A stretch of 64,000 bases of DNA. It comes from Bradyrhizobium sacchari. Lineage in GTDB: Bacteria; Pseudomonadota; Alphaproteobacteria; Rhizobiales; Xanthobacteraceae. Both the position numbers and the translations under genes were made by a program. The DNA lies in contig NZ_LWIG01000007.1 in assembly GCF_002068095.1 (NCBI RefSeq), positions 314,820 to 378,819 of the forward strand, given 5' to 3'. Shown piece by piece: positions 1 through 8,180 of this stretch. Numbering within the stretch: position 1 is the first letter of the stretch; each line of letters opens with the position of its first letter. Under the pieces are notes generated by a model. It saw only the letters and a list, made by a program, of their open reading frames with translations. It was not told the origin of the DNA and ran no database searches.

Positions 1-163
1 CCGCACCGCATAGTGCTGGCGGAGCCGAGCCACATCGGTCCAAAGCAACGCGGCAAACGCCTCCATGATTTGCGCGCGTGCGGTCGCCTCAGCGAATGCG
101 CGCCGGATCGGGCGGAGCCGGAAGATCCCGGATTTGAAGGTGCTCCCTCCAGCAAATCCGCGT

Positions 164-1153
164 TTAGTCCCGATCGCCTCGCGATCGGCTCCTGTTCCAA
201 GATGCGCGAATGGCCCGCATGTAGCCATCTTCGTTCTTCGCGACGGCCTGGTCCGTCATTTCGCGCGCCGTTTCAAGGCGCTCCTGTTCGACACGGGTGG
301 CTGTCCGGTCCGGAGCAGGCTTTTCTCTCGGCTCCGCACGATCGGTGGTGGGACGCTTCTCCACCACGGCAGGCGGGGTGCGGGAGCTGGCCAGGTTAGG
401 TTCGGCAACACTGGCAGCACGTTGGAATTCTGCTTGGTCGAGCGCTGCCCGATCCGGAGTAGGCTTCCAGCGCGCTTTGCCGTCATCCTTGGTTGGCTCC
501 TCCCGGTCGATAGAGGCGGGAGCTGGATAGATGACATCGAAGATGGCGTAGGTTCGCAGGCCTTGCTCCTGCCGGCGTCCAAGCTCGGCGCGGTCAAATT
601 GTTGCTGGCGCAGCATTGCTTCCGCCTGCCGGTCCCTTTGTTCTCGCAAAACCTCGCTGGCTTCCTCTCGGCGCTTATCCAAAGCTTCGCGCTGGGCGTC
701 GAGAAGCGCTTTCTTCGTGGCGGCGAGGCCGGTCGGATCGCCGCCTTGGCGTTTGGCGGCGTAGTAGGTGCTCCACTGAGCGCGGAATTCTTTTCGCACT
801 TCGCGGAGCGCTTCGTTGCGCACAGCGCGGTACGCGTCCCTGCCGCCAGCATAGAAGTCGACGCGTTGCTGCTTTTGATACGCCTTGAGAGCTTCCCATT
901 CACGCCCGTTCATCGTCTTCTGATCGTGCCGCTCGAAATAGTCCGGCACCTTTCCAAGGCGCTCGGCCTCGTCGCGCTCGAACGCGCGCTCGGACGCCTT
1001 AATCAGACCAGACTTGCTACTTGACGTTCCAACCCCGGTTAGAGAGGACCGGTTAACAAGGCACCCGCGCGATGGGCAGTGATAGCGACGCCGGAATGCA
1101 ATGGAGGCGGGCCCCTTGCGCGAGTGCCTCCGGCGAGCGACACCGTGGAGCAA
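164..1153 (-). pseudogene. C-terminal remnant of a VirD2/MobA-type relaxase
   Basis: The last ~285 residues are a charged Glu/Arg/Gln-rich helical region (motifs such as REWEALKAYQKQQRV and repeated REALD/REEAS/REQRD blocks) of the kind that follows the nuclease domain in rhizobial relaxases. The coding-like part begins near 1022; the 40 residues before it look non-coding, and no relaxase catalytic His triad lies upstream. I read it as a 5'-truncated mobilization gene. A stand-alone coiled-coil protein is the alternative. The first 160 bases of the window hold no clear gene. Confidence 0.55.
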
Positions 1154-1245
1154 CGAGAAACGCCTTGTCGGCGTCGGCCTAGGTCTCCTAGTTTAATCGG
1201 CGATGGATCGCTTGCTTTGCCGCGGGCGTAAAAAAGGATTTCGCA

Positions 1246-2403
1246 ATGGCACTTATTTCGTACAAGACGCTCGATGACGTGCGCGCGATTGTCGCCAACC
1301 AAATCCCGGAGGGTTTGAATCTCGAGTACAAGAGCTCGTCAATCCTGATCAATCGTGACGCCAATGCGCTATGCAAGACCGTCTCCGCCTTTGCGAACTC
1401 GGCGGGTGGCACGTTCATCATCGGCATCGAGATGGATAAGCTGGCTCCCGTGCGCCTGGATGATGGAACGCCGGGCCCCTCGAAACGCGACTGGATATTT
1501 CAGGTCATCAATGGCGGCACGTTCCCGGCCATTGAAGCCATCGAGGTCCGGGAATTTGCGACGCCGACGGGCATGATCTTTGTCATCGACGTGCCACCGA
1601 GCGCTCAAGCTCCGCACCAAAGCAAGGACAACAAGTACTACAAACGGCGCGACTCCCTCAGCGAGGTAATGGAGCACTATGAAATCGAGGATATCCGCAA
1701 CAGGCCGAAGCGGGCGCTGGCACCGCTGCGCGCGGAGTTGCACACACAAAATATCTTGTCCTATCTACGCTTGACCAACACGCATGAAACCGACGCGATT
1801 AGCGATCTGCGCTGCGAAATCGACGCGAATTTTGACTTGGGGCGCGACAGCCTATCCATGCTGACAGAGCGTGGTTTGCGCGCGTTGTTGCCGAAGCACG
1901 AACTTCACTTTTTGCTTGGATCGGTGGTTGATTTTTTGCAAACGCCCGAGCCGGCCATCACCTTCCGGTTTCGCTTTCACGATGGGCCTTTGACCAGTGC
2001 GGTCACGTTTCATATGGCCGACCTGAACAGAACGGCGATCATGACATCACCGCTCGAACGCGCCCTGGAGAAGCTGGGGGAAAAAATCGACAAGGCGTCA
2101 GGCCATCTGGAGCATCTTCGCCGCAGCGCCGAGACGATGACAAACATGATCGATGGGACGGGCCTTCGCTTGTCGCAGCGCACCTTGAACACTCTTCGGA
2201 ACATGCCGCAGCTATTTGATCCTCGGGAATTCGACGCGGATGGCTATCGCATCATTGCCGATATTCCCATCGACGATGCCCATCAACTAAGTCGGCTGTT
2301 GCACTATTTCCCCGATGAGCAGGCAAAAGAGGAATACGGAAAGATCGCACCCGACGTGCGAGAGCGCTTTGAGAAGTATTTCAAAGTCTCATTTGACGAG
2401 TAG
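1246..2403 (+). CDS. AlbA_2 (Schlafen-type) putative DNA-binding/ATP-binding protein
   Basis: 385 residues. The N-terminal half carries the AlbA_2 signature: LNLEYKSS near residue 25, then KTVSAFANSAGGTFIIGI, a hydrophobic strand ending in VIDVPPS, and KDNKYYKRRDS around residue 125. The C-terminal half (about 170-385) is helical with a predicted coiled coil around residues 275-310 and matches no family I know. The family binds nucleic acid and appears in regulators and defence loci; its target here is unknown. The start has a plausible RBS (AAAGGA about 10 bases upstream). It stands alone between a relaxase remnant and a nuclease-like gene, in keeping with an accessory defence role, which is inference. 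Confidence 0.7.
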   Translation: MALISYKTLDDVRAIVANQIPEGLNLEYKSSSILINRDANALCKTVSAFANSAGGTFIIGIEMDKLAPVRLDDGTPGPSKRDWIFQVINGGTFPAIEAIEVREFATPTGMIFVIDVPPSAQAPHQSKDNKYYKRRDSLSEVMEHYEIEDIRNRPKRALAPLRAELHTQNILSYLRLTNTHETDAISDLRCEIDANFDLGRDSLSMLTERGLRALLPKHELHFLLGSVVDFLQTPEPAITFRFRFHDGPLTSAVTFHMADLNRTAIMTSPLERALEKLGEKIDKASGHLEHLRRSAETMTNMIDGTGLRLSQRTLNTLRNMPQLFDPREFDADGYRIIADIPIDDAHQLSRLLHYFPDEQAKEEYGKIAPDVRERFEKYFKVSFDE

Positions 2404-2427
2404 CTCTCGCTGGGCCGCATGGGCGGG

Positions 2428-2711
2428 CTAGTCCGTCTCGTATCGATAACACGGCGGCACGCCGTTCACCAGATTGCACACGACGCGGTAGAGTTCGTAG
2501 GTGCCGACCTTGGCAAAGCGTTCATCGACGGGCTCCGCCCAGAAGCGGGCCGCCGGGTAGCCTTGGTCATGCCAGTATTGCTGGAGCGCCTTGCGAGCGC
2601 CATGGCTCCTTCCCGGTTTAAAGTGTCCACCGGCCCGGCATCGCCTGACGCTTCATCGGCAGGGGACACGCCGGAAAGCAGGCACGCGTACGGAGCGATG
2701 GGGTTCTTCAT
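2428..2711 (-). pseudogene. small conserved-looking gene, probably frameshifted
   Basis: A strong ribosome-binding site (GGAGG, 6 bases before ATG 2711) opens a frame starting MKNPIAPYACLLSG that runs to 2466 in poor codon usage after about residue 35. A second frame, open from about 2660 to 2428, has very good GC3 usage and protein-like composition (ALQQYWHDQGYPAARFW ... NGVPPCYRYETD) but has no start codon. A single frameshift near 2610 would join the two. Function unknown. Confidence 0.4.
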
Positions 2712-2929
2712 GCAAATCCTCCACGGGGGTTGGTATAATTTCCGCTTCAGATAAGCCGCATGCGCGCGCACTCCTTCAACTTCAAACTTGCTGCAAAGCA
2801 ATATCAATGACGAAACGAGCGCGAGAATGCACGTTGTAGCGGCGAGCCGCGAGCGGTCTTGCGTCTTCGAGCAGGAGTGCTCCAATGGAATCAGGTTGCA
2901 TACGGCGGTATTCCGTGCGGAGGGAAGCA

Positions 2930-3835
2930 ATGGACGCGAGGCTGGGGTGGATGGACGCGAAAGCGAAGACGTTCATTGAGCGGCAATTCGCGCATGCCCC
3001 GCTGCTTCAAAAAGAGATTATGGATCTTTGGTCCACATTCCGCGATCTGGGATTGCCCAACCGCGATTTTCTCGCCGAATTCACGAATGGAAAGAAGCCG
3101 AGCCTCGCGCAACGCACGTGGGAAATGATGCTTGCACGGCATCTGGCGGAAGTAGGGCACGAGGTGACGTGCCCCAACGGCGGTCCCGACTTTCGGTTCA
3201 GCCTCGATGGCGTGACGGTTTGGGTCGAAGCAGTCTCGCCCGAGCCCAAGGGACTACCTGCGGATTGGCTTGATCCCGATTTTCAAGGTGTGCAGGATTT
3301 CCCACATGAAGCGATCTTGTTGCGGTGGACGACCGCGATTGACGCGAAGTGGAAGAAGCTCGCCGAATATCGCTCGAAGGGCGTCGTCGCACCGAACGAC
3401 GCCTATGTCGTGGCCGTCAGCGGCAATCAGCTCGGCCTTATCCCCGTGGATCGAGGGATTTCCCAAATGCCCTTTGGGGTCGAGGCGACGTTTCCCGTCG
3501 GCCCGCTGGCCTATCGGATCGATCCCGAGACCCACAAGATCGGCGACGGATTTATCTGGGAGCGCTTTCACATCGTGAACGCCAACCGGGCAAAAGTGCC
3601 GACGACCTCGTTCCTCGATCCGGCTTATGCCGGAATAAGCGCGCTAATCGGGTGCGGCGCGCAGCGTCCGGGCAAGGCCTCCGTCGCGATGCATGTCGTT
3701 CACAATCCTCTCGCCGAAACCAAGCTGCCTCTTGGATCATTGGGGGCGGGGGACGACGAGTGGTGGCCTTCCCCGGTGGCCGACAAGGAAGGAGAATTCG
3801 ACCTGCACCGACCGAAGCCTGACGGGCAAGCCTGA
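2930..3835 (+). CDS. hypothetical protein with PD-(D/E)XK-like nuclease motif
   Basis: I do not recognise the family. I chose ATG 2930 over 2885 because GGAGGGA sits 5 bases before it; the product is 301 residues. Around residues 80-100 there is NGGPDFRF...DGVTVWVEAVSP, that is a GPDF followed after ~12 residues by a hydrophobic strand and E-A, resembling the core of restriction-type nucleases (the expected Lys is replaced by Val). The rest is a mixed alpha/beta protein with a Trp-rich tail. It lies upstream of a toxin-antitoxin pair, so a defence function is likely but unproven. Confidence 0.55.
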   Translation: MDARLGWMDAKAKTFIERQFAHAPLLQKEIMDLWSTFRDLGLPNRDFLAEFTNGKKPSLAQRTWEMMLARHLAEVGHEVTCPNGGPDFRFSLDGVTVWVEAVSPEPKGLPADWLDPDFQGVQDFPHEAILLRWTTAIDAKWKKLAEYRSKGVVAPNDAYVVAVSGNQLGLIPVDRGISQMPFGVEATFPVGPLAYRIDPETHKIGDGFIWERFHIVNANRAKVPTTSFLDPAYAGISALIGCGAQRPGKASVAMHVVHNPLAETKLPLGSLGAGDDEWWPSPVADKEGEFDLHRPKPDGQA

Positions 3836-3897
3836 TCCGTCGAGACGTAACTAATTGATAGATATTGATTAACTTGAACGTCCTTGATTGAACCCAA

Positions 3898-3918
3898 ATT
3901 GGGGTATATCATACCCAA
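3898..3918. promoter_or_regulatory. palindromic operator in front of the MNT-HEPN pair
   Basis: GGGTAT-ATC-ATACCC (3902-3916) is a perfect 6+6 palindrome ending 3 bases before the ATG at 3920, flanked by TT and AA. CCCAA/TTGGG half-sites continue on both sides (3893-3905 and 3914-3924). Its position over the ribosome-binding region suggests autorepression by the winged-helix N-terminus of the downstream protein (inference). Confidence 0.55.
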
Positions 3919-3919
3919 T

Positions 3920-4525
3920 ATGGGAACGATTGCTGATCAAACCAGCCTATCGAACGCGCTGTTTTCAAACGTGCAGCAGCGGGTGCTTGGCCTCATCTTC
4001 GGCCAGCCGGAGCGGAGCTTTTACACCTCGGAAATTGTGCGAACGATCAACTCCGGGACCGGGGCGGTTGAGCGCGAACTGCAACGGCTGCAAGGCAGCG
4101 GCCTCGTCTCGGTTCAATGGATCGGCAATCAGAAGCATTACCGCGCAAATCCAGACTCTCCGATATTCAACGAGCTGCAAAGCCTTGTCCTGAAGACGGT
4201 GGGAGTGGCGGGACCGTTGGCGGAAGCCCTGCGGCCACATGCTGAAAAGATGCAAGCGGCGTTCGTGTTCGGATCGGTCGCGAAAGGCTCGGACACGGCG
4301 GCGAGCGACATTGATCTCTTGGTGATCGGTGACGATCTCGATTACAGTGACCTCTACACGGCGTTGCAAGGTGCCGAAAGCAAGCTGCATCGAAAGGTCA
4401 ATCCTCTGTTCCTGACCCGCGAGGATTGGCGGCGCAAGGTTTCGCGCAAGGATTCGTTCGTTCAAAGAATTAGCACGCAACCGAAGATTTTCATTGTGGG
4501 GTCGGAAAGGGCCCTTCATTCATGA
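3920..4525 (+). CDS. wHTH-nucleotidyltransferase (MNT-type antitoxin)
   Basis: 201 residues from ATG 3920. Residues ~10-75 form a winged helix-turn-helix (QQRVLGLIFGQPERSFYTSE ... LQGSGLVSVQ). Residues ~110-190 carry the minimal nucleotidyltransferase signature GSVAKGSDTAASDIDLLV (GSx10DxD) with a later hydrophobic strand. In MNT-HEPN systems the nucleotidyltransferase AMPylates the HEPN ribonuclease and so neutralises it. The stop overlaps the next start (ATGA), so the two genes are translationally coupled. An upstream in-frame ATG at 3884 would place the operator inside the gene, so the inner start is preferred. Confidence 0.8.
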   Translation: MGTIADQTSLSNALFSNVQQRVLGLIFGQPERSFYTSEIVRTINSGTGAVERELQRLQGSGLVSVQWIGNQKHYRANPDSPIFNELQSLVLKTVGVAGPLAEALRPHAEKMQAAFVFGSVAKGSDTAASDIDLLVIGDDLDYSDLYTALQGAESKLHRKVNPLFLTREDWRRKVSRKDSFVQRISTQPKIFIVGSERALHS

Positions 4526-4956
4526 GCAAGGTTGAACTCGACAATCTCGTGAAGATCAGGAAGCTCAAGGAAGAGCCGCCTTCAAAGCCCGAGTACGACG
4601 GCATGCTGGCCGCGGCCAAAACGCGGCTACGCGACGCGCAAAACGAAGACCTCGATTCCGATAGTCAGTTCGACCTGGCCTATGGCGCGGCCCATAGGCT
4701 CGCGGCGGCTTCATTGCGCCGGGAAGGCTATCGCTCGGAAGACCGTATCACGGTGTTTCAAACGCTGGTCCACACCGTCGGCACGGACAAGGCGGACATC
4801 CAGATTTTCATCAGGGCTCACAACGAGCGCAATCTGGCGGAATACGAAGGCCGCACCGAAATCGACGCGCAACTATTGGCCGACCTGATCCGCTGCACTA
4901 AGAAGCTGGAAGCGGATGTCGCCAAGCTCGCACCGCCGCCGGAAGCCAAGAATTAG
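4522..4956 (+). CDS. HEPN-like toxin partner of the MNT gene
   Basis: 144 residues, all helical, beginning in the ATGA overlap with the nucleotidyltransferase. The central segment DLAYGAAHRLAAASLRREGY and the later RAHNERNLAEYEG match HEPN-type partners of MNT genes; R-N-x3-Y stands where classical HEPN RNases have R-x4-6-H. Expected role: an RNA-cleaving toxin held in check by AMPylation of the conserved Tyr. Both genes look intact, unlike most of the neighbourhood. Confidence 0.72.
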   Translation: MSKVELDNLVKIRKLKEEPPSKPEYDGMLAAAKTRLRDAQNEDLDSDSQFDLAYGAAHRLAAASLRREGYRSEDRITVFQTLVHTVGTDKADIQIFIRAHNERNLAEYEGRTEIDAQLLADLIRCTKKLEADVAKLAPPPEAKN

Positions 4957-4997
4957 TTTCTGCCATGGGGGCTCTACCAGTCGCGATAACTTGCAAG

Positions 4998-5484
4998 CTA
5001 TCGTCCGGCAGCGGCTGCAGCGGCTTCGATCCAGCCCGCGACGTTATTGTAGCCGTCATCGCGAATCCAATCATATGAACGGTAGATGCTGCTGAATGGC
5101 ACATCTCGCCCATCGCGCTTTACCGTCCAATAATCCAGTGGGTTCCGCCCTTGTACATCTACCCCGTTCTGCGGGTCTTTCACGCCATGGATGTCGATGG
5201 CGATGATCCCCTTCTTTAGCTCGTAGCTACGCTTGATCTCGTGTCGGACCCATTCGCGCTCATAAGTCTCAGCACCGTAGAGCACGACAGTCACCGACGT
5301 GTATTTCATCTGCTCTTCAATCCACTTCTCAATGCCTCCGGCGCGCTTCTTCGCTTCCTCAAACTCGGCTTTGTCGTAAAAGGGCTGCGCCTCGCCCTTC
5401 GCGCACGACCCAGGAATTGCGCACCTGAACGATGCGCCGAACGTCCCGATCATAGTGAAAACTAAAAAATACTCTCCTTGCCAT
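4998..5484 (-). pseudogene. thsB: Thoeris ThsB (TIR-like) with a frameshift
   Basis: The true N-terminus is MARRVFFSFHYDRDVRR from ATG 5484, the typical start of ThsB-type TIR proteins, in one frame up to about 5400. From about 5388 the protein continues in another frame (FYDKAEFEEAKKRAG, TSVTVVLYGAETYEREWVRHE, FSSIYRSYDWIRDDGYN), which contains the rest of the domain. Loss of one CG dinucleotide in the GGGCGAGG stretch at 5388-5400 would explain it. ThsB makes the signal molecule that activates ThsA after phage infection. It overlaps the thsA stop by one base (TGATG). As it stands it should not give a full protein unless ribosomes shift frame. Confidence 0.75.
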
Positions 5485-5855
5485 CACTTCCCCTCCCTAA
5501 TCTTGCCTATCGTTTCAACAATCGGAGTAACCAATGTCATCAGGTCCGTAACTGGACTTGCAAGCGCTGAGAGCTCCGCGGGGTCCACGCCGCCCGGCGT
5601 GGTCCGGGCCAATAGATCATCGGCCAATTGCTTTGCAATCGAACCCGTCGCGCCGATTGGCAAGAGCACCAAGCCCTTCTCTTGCGCAATTTCGAATTCG
5701 CGTCGCATGCCATCCGAAGGAACAACGGCGGTCCCAACCATCTTGTTACCGAAGAGAAAGATGGCAATACCCGATGATCCTACAATTTCCTGTCGATATC
5801 GACCGTTCGCTGAGTTCGCCATCACTGGTTTGATAGTGAAAATTGCACCTTGGCA
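5484..5855 (-). pseudogene. thsA: Thoeris ThsA, C-terminal SLOG-domain fragment
   Basis: About 120 residues with NGRYRQEIVGSSGIAIFLFG, GMRREFEIAQEKGLVLLPIG and IAKQLADDLL, the ligand-binding SLOG half that forms the C-terminus of ThsA. A TAA codon at 5856-5858 closes the frame upstream and no SIR2/NADase sequence is found beyond it, so the effector domain is gone. Coupled to thsB by a one-base overlap, which is how Thoeris operons are built. I recognise it from memory of the family; alignment was not possible. Confidence 0.68.
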
Positions 5856-6052
5856 TTACTCAATATTACATTTCCTTACCGGACAGTCATTCGGGTTCGA
5901 TCTGCCGCACAAGTCTACCCCAGACGCGGCGCCAGTTCGGTGCGGAAGCGCTGCAATAGTGCCCGGCCATCGGCGGGCGGAGCTAGGCAGAACGTTCGAT
6001 AAGCCCGCACGAAGTTCGACACGTGTACACTTGGGCCCACCAAGAAAATCAA

Positions 6053-6140
6053 TGTTGTTGGTGGTCCACTTTAAGAACGACTCGCTCGGGCTATAAGAGC
6101 GACTCGATTGCGGGCGTTAAGAACGACTCGATTTGTAAGT
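6053..6140. repeat. three tandem TAAGA(A/G)CGACTCG repeats, possible IS21-family end
   Basis: Copies start at 6072, 6094 and 6118 (period 22 and 24). They are preceded by TGTTGTTGGTGGTCCACTTT (6053-6072). IS21-type elements end in TG-initial inverted repeats with several internal direct repeats, which this resembles. No IS21 istA/istB gene is present, so at most one end survives. The rest of 5856-6293 holds nothing I can name. Confidence 0.3.
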
Positions 6141-6293
6141 CGACGTCCGGTCTTGGAAAATCAGCGACTACTGTGAAAACGGAACATTAACGTCGGAAAG
6201 ATTTCGCCGTGGGTACGTAAGCGATATCTCGGTGAGAGTAAGCCGTTTTGACGGCTCTTAGACGCCAGCAGCCGCTGGGCTGCCTGCGGTCCG

Positions 6294-6377
6294 ATGCTCA
6301 AGCGGGCGCTGGTCGTGCTGCTGGTGCTGGTGCTGCCGGCGATGATGATGATGCCGGTGATGATGCCGGCAGCATGA
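6294..6377 (+). CDS. 27-residue hydrophobic peptide
   Basis: The sequence MLKRALVVLLVLVLP followed by a Met-rich tail is a single potential membrane helix with a positively charged N-terminus, like type I toxins or leader peptides. The DNA is a low-complexity run of CTG/GTG and ATG triplets, so it may be chance. Its TGA overlaps the ATG of a second hydrophobic frame (ATGA at 6374-6377). No good ribosome-binding site is visible. Confidence 0.25.
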   Translation: MLKRALVVLLVLVLPAMMMMPVMMPAA

Positions 6378-6484
6378 TCGTCGGCATGTCGATGAGCAGC
6401 AGCATGCTGATCATCATCATGGTGCCGCTGATGATCGGTGGCGCCGGATATGCCGGAGCCGTTGTTGCCGATGCTGCCCGCTAG
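6374..6484 (+). CDS. 36-residue hydrophobic peptide
   Basis: It reads MIVGMSMSSSMLIIIM then a Gly/Ala-rich hydrophobic tail, and begins in the ATGA overlap with the preceding 27-residue frame. It ends where the convergent nucleotidyltransferase gene ends (4-base overlap of stops, 6481-6484). Met, Ile and Gly dominate. A translated membrane peptide is possible; a low-complexity artefact is equally possible. Confidence 0.25.
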   Translation: MIVGMSMSSSMLIIIMVPLMIGGAGYAGAVVADAAR

Positions 6485-7524
6485 GCTCGCGCGGCGCCAT
6501 CTTTCTTAGCGAAAAGAGGCGCCGCGCTGTCCACCACCTCTTTCGGAAGCATCCTCAATTGCTCTGCGTCGAACGGGAGGTGAGTAAGATAGTTCGCCAC
6601 CAGAGCGCCTACCGCTTCAGCCTGCGCTGCATCTCGTTGGCGTTTGAGCGCCTCCCTGTCTGCACGACGGGACAGCCATAGCTTATGGGCGGCCCAAACT
6701 CGCGGATCCGGAGCCACAATGCGTACCGGTTCGCCCTTTTCGTCGATTGCGACCGCCTCGAACGCGGGAGCATTCTGCAGCCAATTGAGTCCTTCGATTT
6801 GCACGGCAGTCAAATCTTCCGGGTCCGAGCCGACCTTGTCTGGAGCCTTCTTCCAAGGTGGGCTCTGCATGGGCTTTATCAAATCGACGAGATAACCGTC
6901 CCGGTTTACAGCACGGAACGTCTGCTTGGCGCGTTCGAAGCTGGTGTCCACTCGCTTGAGTATCTTCATGAGCGATCTCTCCGAGACGTCGTCGCCCGCG
7001 ACGAACGTAAGCCCGCCGCGCGCGTCGAACAGCAGGTCGATGTCTTCCGTCGTGGCCAAGCCGGGATCGAGTCTGACGCCGGAAGAGGCCTCATAACCGT
7101 AGATCGCGTTCGTCCCGAGAATCCGAATCCCAGACCCCAACATTCCGAAGCCGTCGAGAGCGCGCATGATCCGGGCTCCGATCAACGGTACGCGGCCCAA
7201 GCCGAGCGCACGATTGACCGCGGCTTGGCGCTCCATGGTAACGCGCAAGTTCTTCACCCGGTCTTCTGCAGCAGCACGTTTAGCTTCGAAGTCCGCCTTC
7301 ATCTTTTCAGATTCGGGCGAACGCGCGCCGAGCGAGGCTTGCTTCCTGAGGCCTGCCTTGTCGTAGTAGCTCCGGACGAGGTATTCGCGGCCTTTCGACT
7401 CCACCCAGGTCAGGGAACCCCGATGGGCATCGTAGGCCTCCTTGGCGTCCCTCAGGGCCTGGAAGCGCTGCTGGCTATTGACCACCTCGCGGCGCTGATC
7501 GTTGTTAAGCTCTTGAAAAACCAT
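6481..7524 (-). CDS. GSU2403-family nucleotidyltransferase-fold protein
   Basis: 347 residues. The N-terminal ~110 residues are a helical segment with coiled coil (SESEKMKADFEAKRA type, near 70-105). The nucleotidyltransferase part follows: LGTNAIYGYEAS near residue 140 and TTEDIDLLFDARG near 160, in which the D-x-D acidic pair matches the metal site of the fold. The C-terminus (about 270-347) is helical with WAAHKLWLSRRADR. Found as a stand-alone gene in many accessory regions, possibly a toxin-type NTase; target unknown. Four copies of a GTTTCAACAGT motif lie directly upstream, one of them two bases from the start codon. Confidence 0.75.
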   Translation of the reverse strand: MVFQELNNDQRREVVNSQQRFQALRDAKEAYDAHRGSLTWVESKGREYLVRSYYDKAGLRKQASLGARSPESEKMKADFEAKRAAAEDRVKNLRVTMERQAAVNRALGLGRVPLIGARIMRALDGFGMLGSGIRILGTNAIYGYEASSGVRLDPGLATTEDIDLLFDARGGLTFVAGDDVSERSLMKILKRVDTSFERAKQTFRAVNRDGYLVDLIKPMQSPPWKKAPDKVGSDPEDLTAVQIEGLNWLQNAPAFEAVAIDEKGEPVRIVAPDPRVWAAHKLWLSRRADREALKRQRDAAQAEAVGALVANYLTHLPFDAEQLRMLPKEVVDSAAPLFAKKDGAARA

Positions 7525-7525
7525 G

Positions 7526-7633
7526 GTTTCAACAGTCCGGCCTGGTTTTTAACCCCACTGTTGAAACGCTATTTATCATTAAAAATCAAACGTTTCAACA
7601 GTTCCACCGAAAACCGGTCCGAACTGTTGAAAC
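7526..7633. repeat. four copies of GTTTCAACAGT in alternating orientation
   Basis: Perfect 11-bp copies at 7526-7536 (+), 7557-7567 (-), 7592-7602 (+) and 7623-7633 (-), forming two inverted pairs. The first touches the start of the nucleotidyltransferase gene. The pattern is that of operator sites for a dimeric regulator, covering the promoter region of that gene. Only four copies with unequal spacing, so it is not a CRISPR array. Confidence 0.65.
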
Positions 7634-7656
7634 CGGGAACTCTTTACGTACCTTGC

Positions 7657-7858
7657 CTACCCGCCCCCATCGAACCACCGATCAAGCGCACGCCAATCGG
7701 TTTCTTCCTCCGCCAAGGCAACGTCATGGTCCAACCGGTAGATCAGGTCCGCCAGCTCCCGGTCGCCCAAAGAGGGCACCAGATCAACTGCTTCGTTTTC
7801 GATTACGCGCAGCGGGACGCCTTCTTCGTAGTGCTTGAAAGTCTCTCCCAGATGTTTC
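7657..7858 (-). pseudogene. C-terminal fragment of an unknown protein
   Basis: About 67 codons in good codon usage (HLGETFKHYEEGVPLRV ... LADLIYRLDHDVALAEEE) that run on, out of frame, from the end of the AbiEii toxin remnant. The segment looks coding but has no start of its own; it seems to be the tail of another gene joined to AbiEii by a deletion. No family recognised. Confidence 0.35.
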
Positions 7859-7859
7859 G

Positions 7860-8180
7860 GTATCGAAGGTAACGCCATCGTCGGCTTCGATAGAACCAAT
7901 TTCCTCGAAATAGCCCAGCAGTGAGCTGCGGATCGCTCTCGCCGAAGCCGAGCAGGTCGAGATCACGGGTGGGGCGATGTGGATCATCGAGCCAATGCCG
8001 CAGCAGCACTGCACCTTTCAGGACGAACTTGTCCTTGTACTTGCTGATGCTGAGCCGATAGAGCAGCCGTTCGAGCGCATATTGCGGAGGCAGGAGGTCG
8101 AATGGCTCGTTGCGTTACTTCGAGAGATTGAGCAGGCGGGCGCGGACGGAAGCTCCGACATTCTTCAGCGGCTTACGCAT
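7860..8180 (-). pseudogene. AbiEii toxin (nucleotidyltransferase), nonsense and truncated
   Basis: Starts MRKPLKNVGASVRARLLNLS at 8180, overlapping the antitoxin stop by 8 bases. Codon 22 is TAA (8115-8117) where related proteins read on into the rest of the domain. Beyond it the frame still encodes FVLKGAVLL and PTRDLDLLGFG, the nucleotidyltransferase core of AbiEii, then shifts frame and stops matching after ~100 residues. The catalytic domain is therefore incomplete. AbiEii toxins block growth by modifying tRNA acceptor ends; this copy should be dead. Confidence 0.75.

Noticed and set aside
65..1024. Long plus-strand frames over the relaxase remnant
   Set aside because: Antisense to a frame with much better coding-like composition; no ribosome-binding site or family.
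7526..7633. CRISPR array
   Set aside because: The 11-bp motif alternates in orientation, spacing is unequal, and there are no cas genes.
6685..7872. 395-residue plus-strand frame
   Set aside because: It is antisense through the GSU2403-type gene and the upstream repeat region; composition is Arg/Leu-rich as expected of a shadow.
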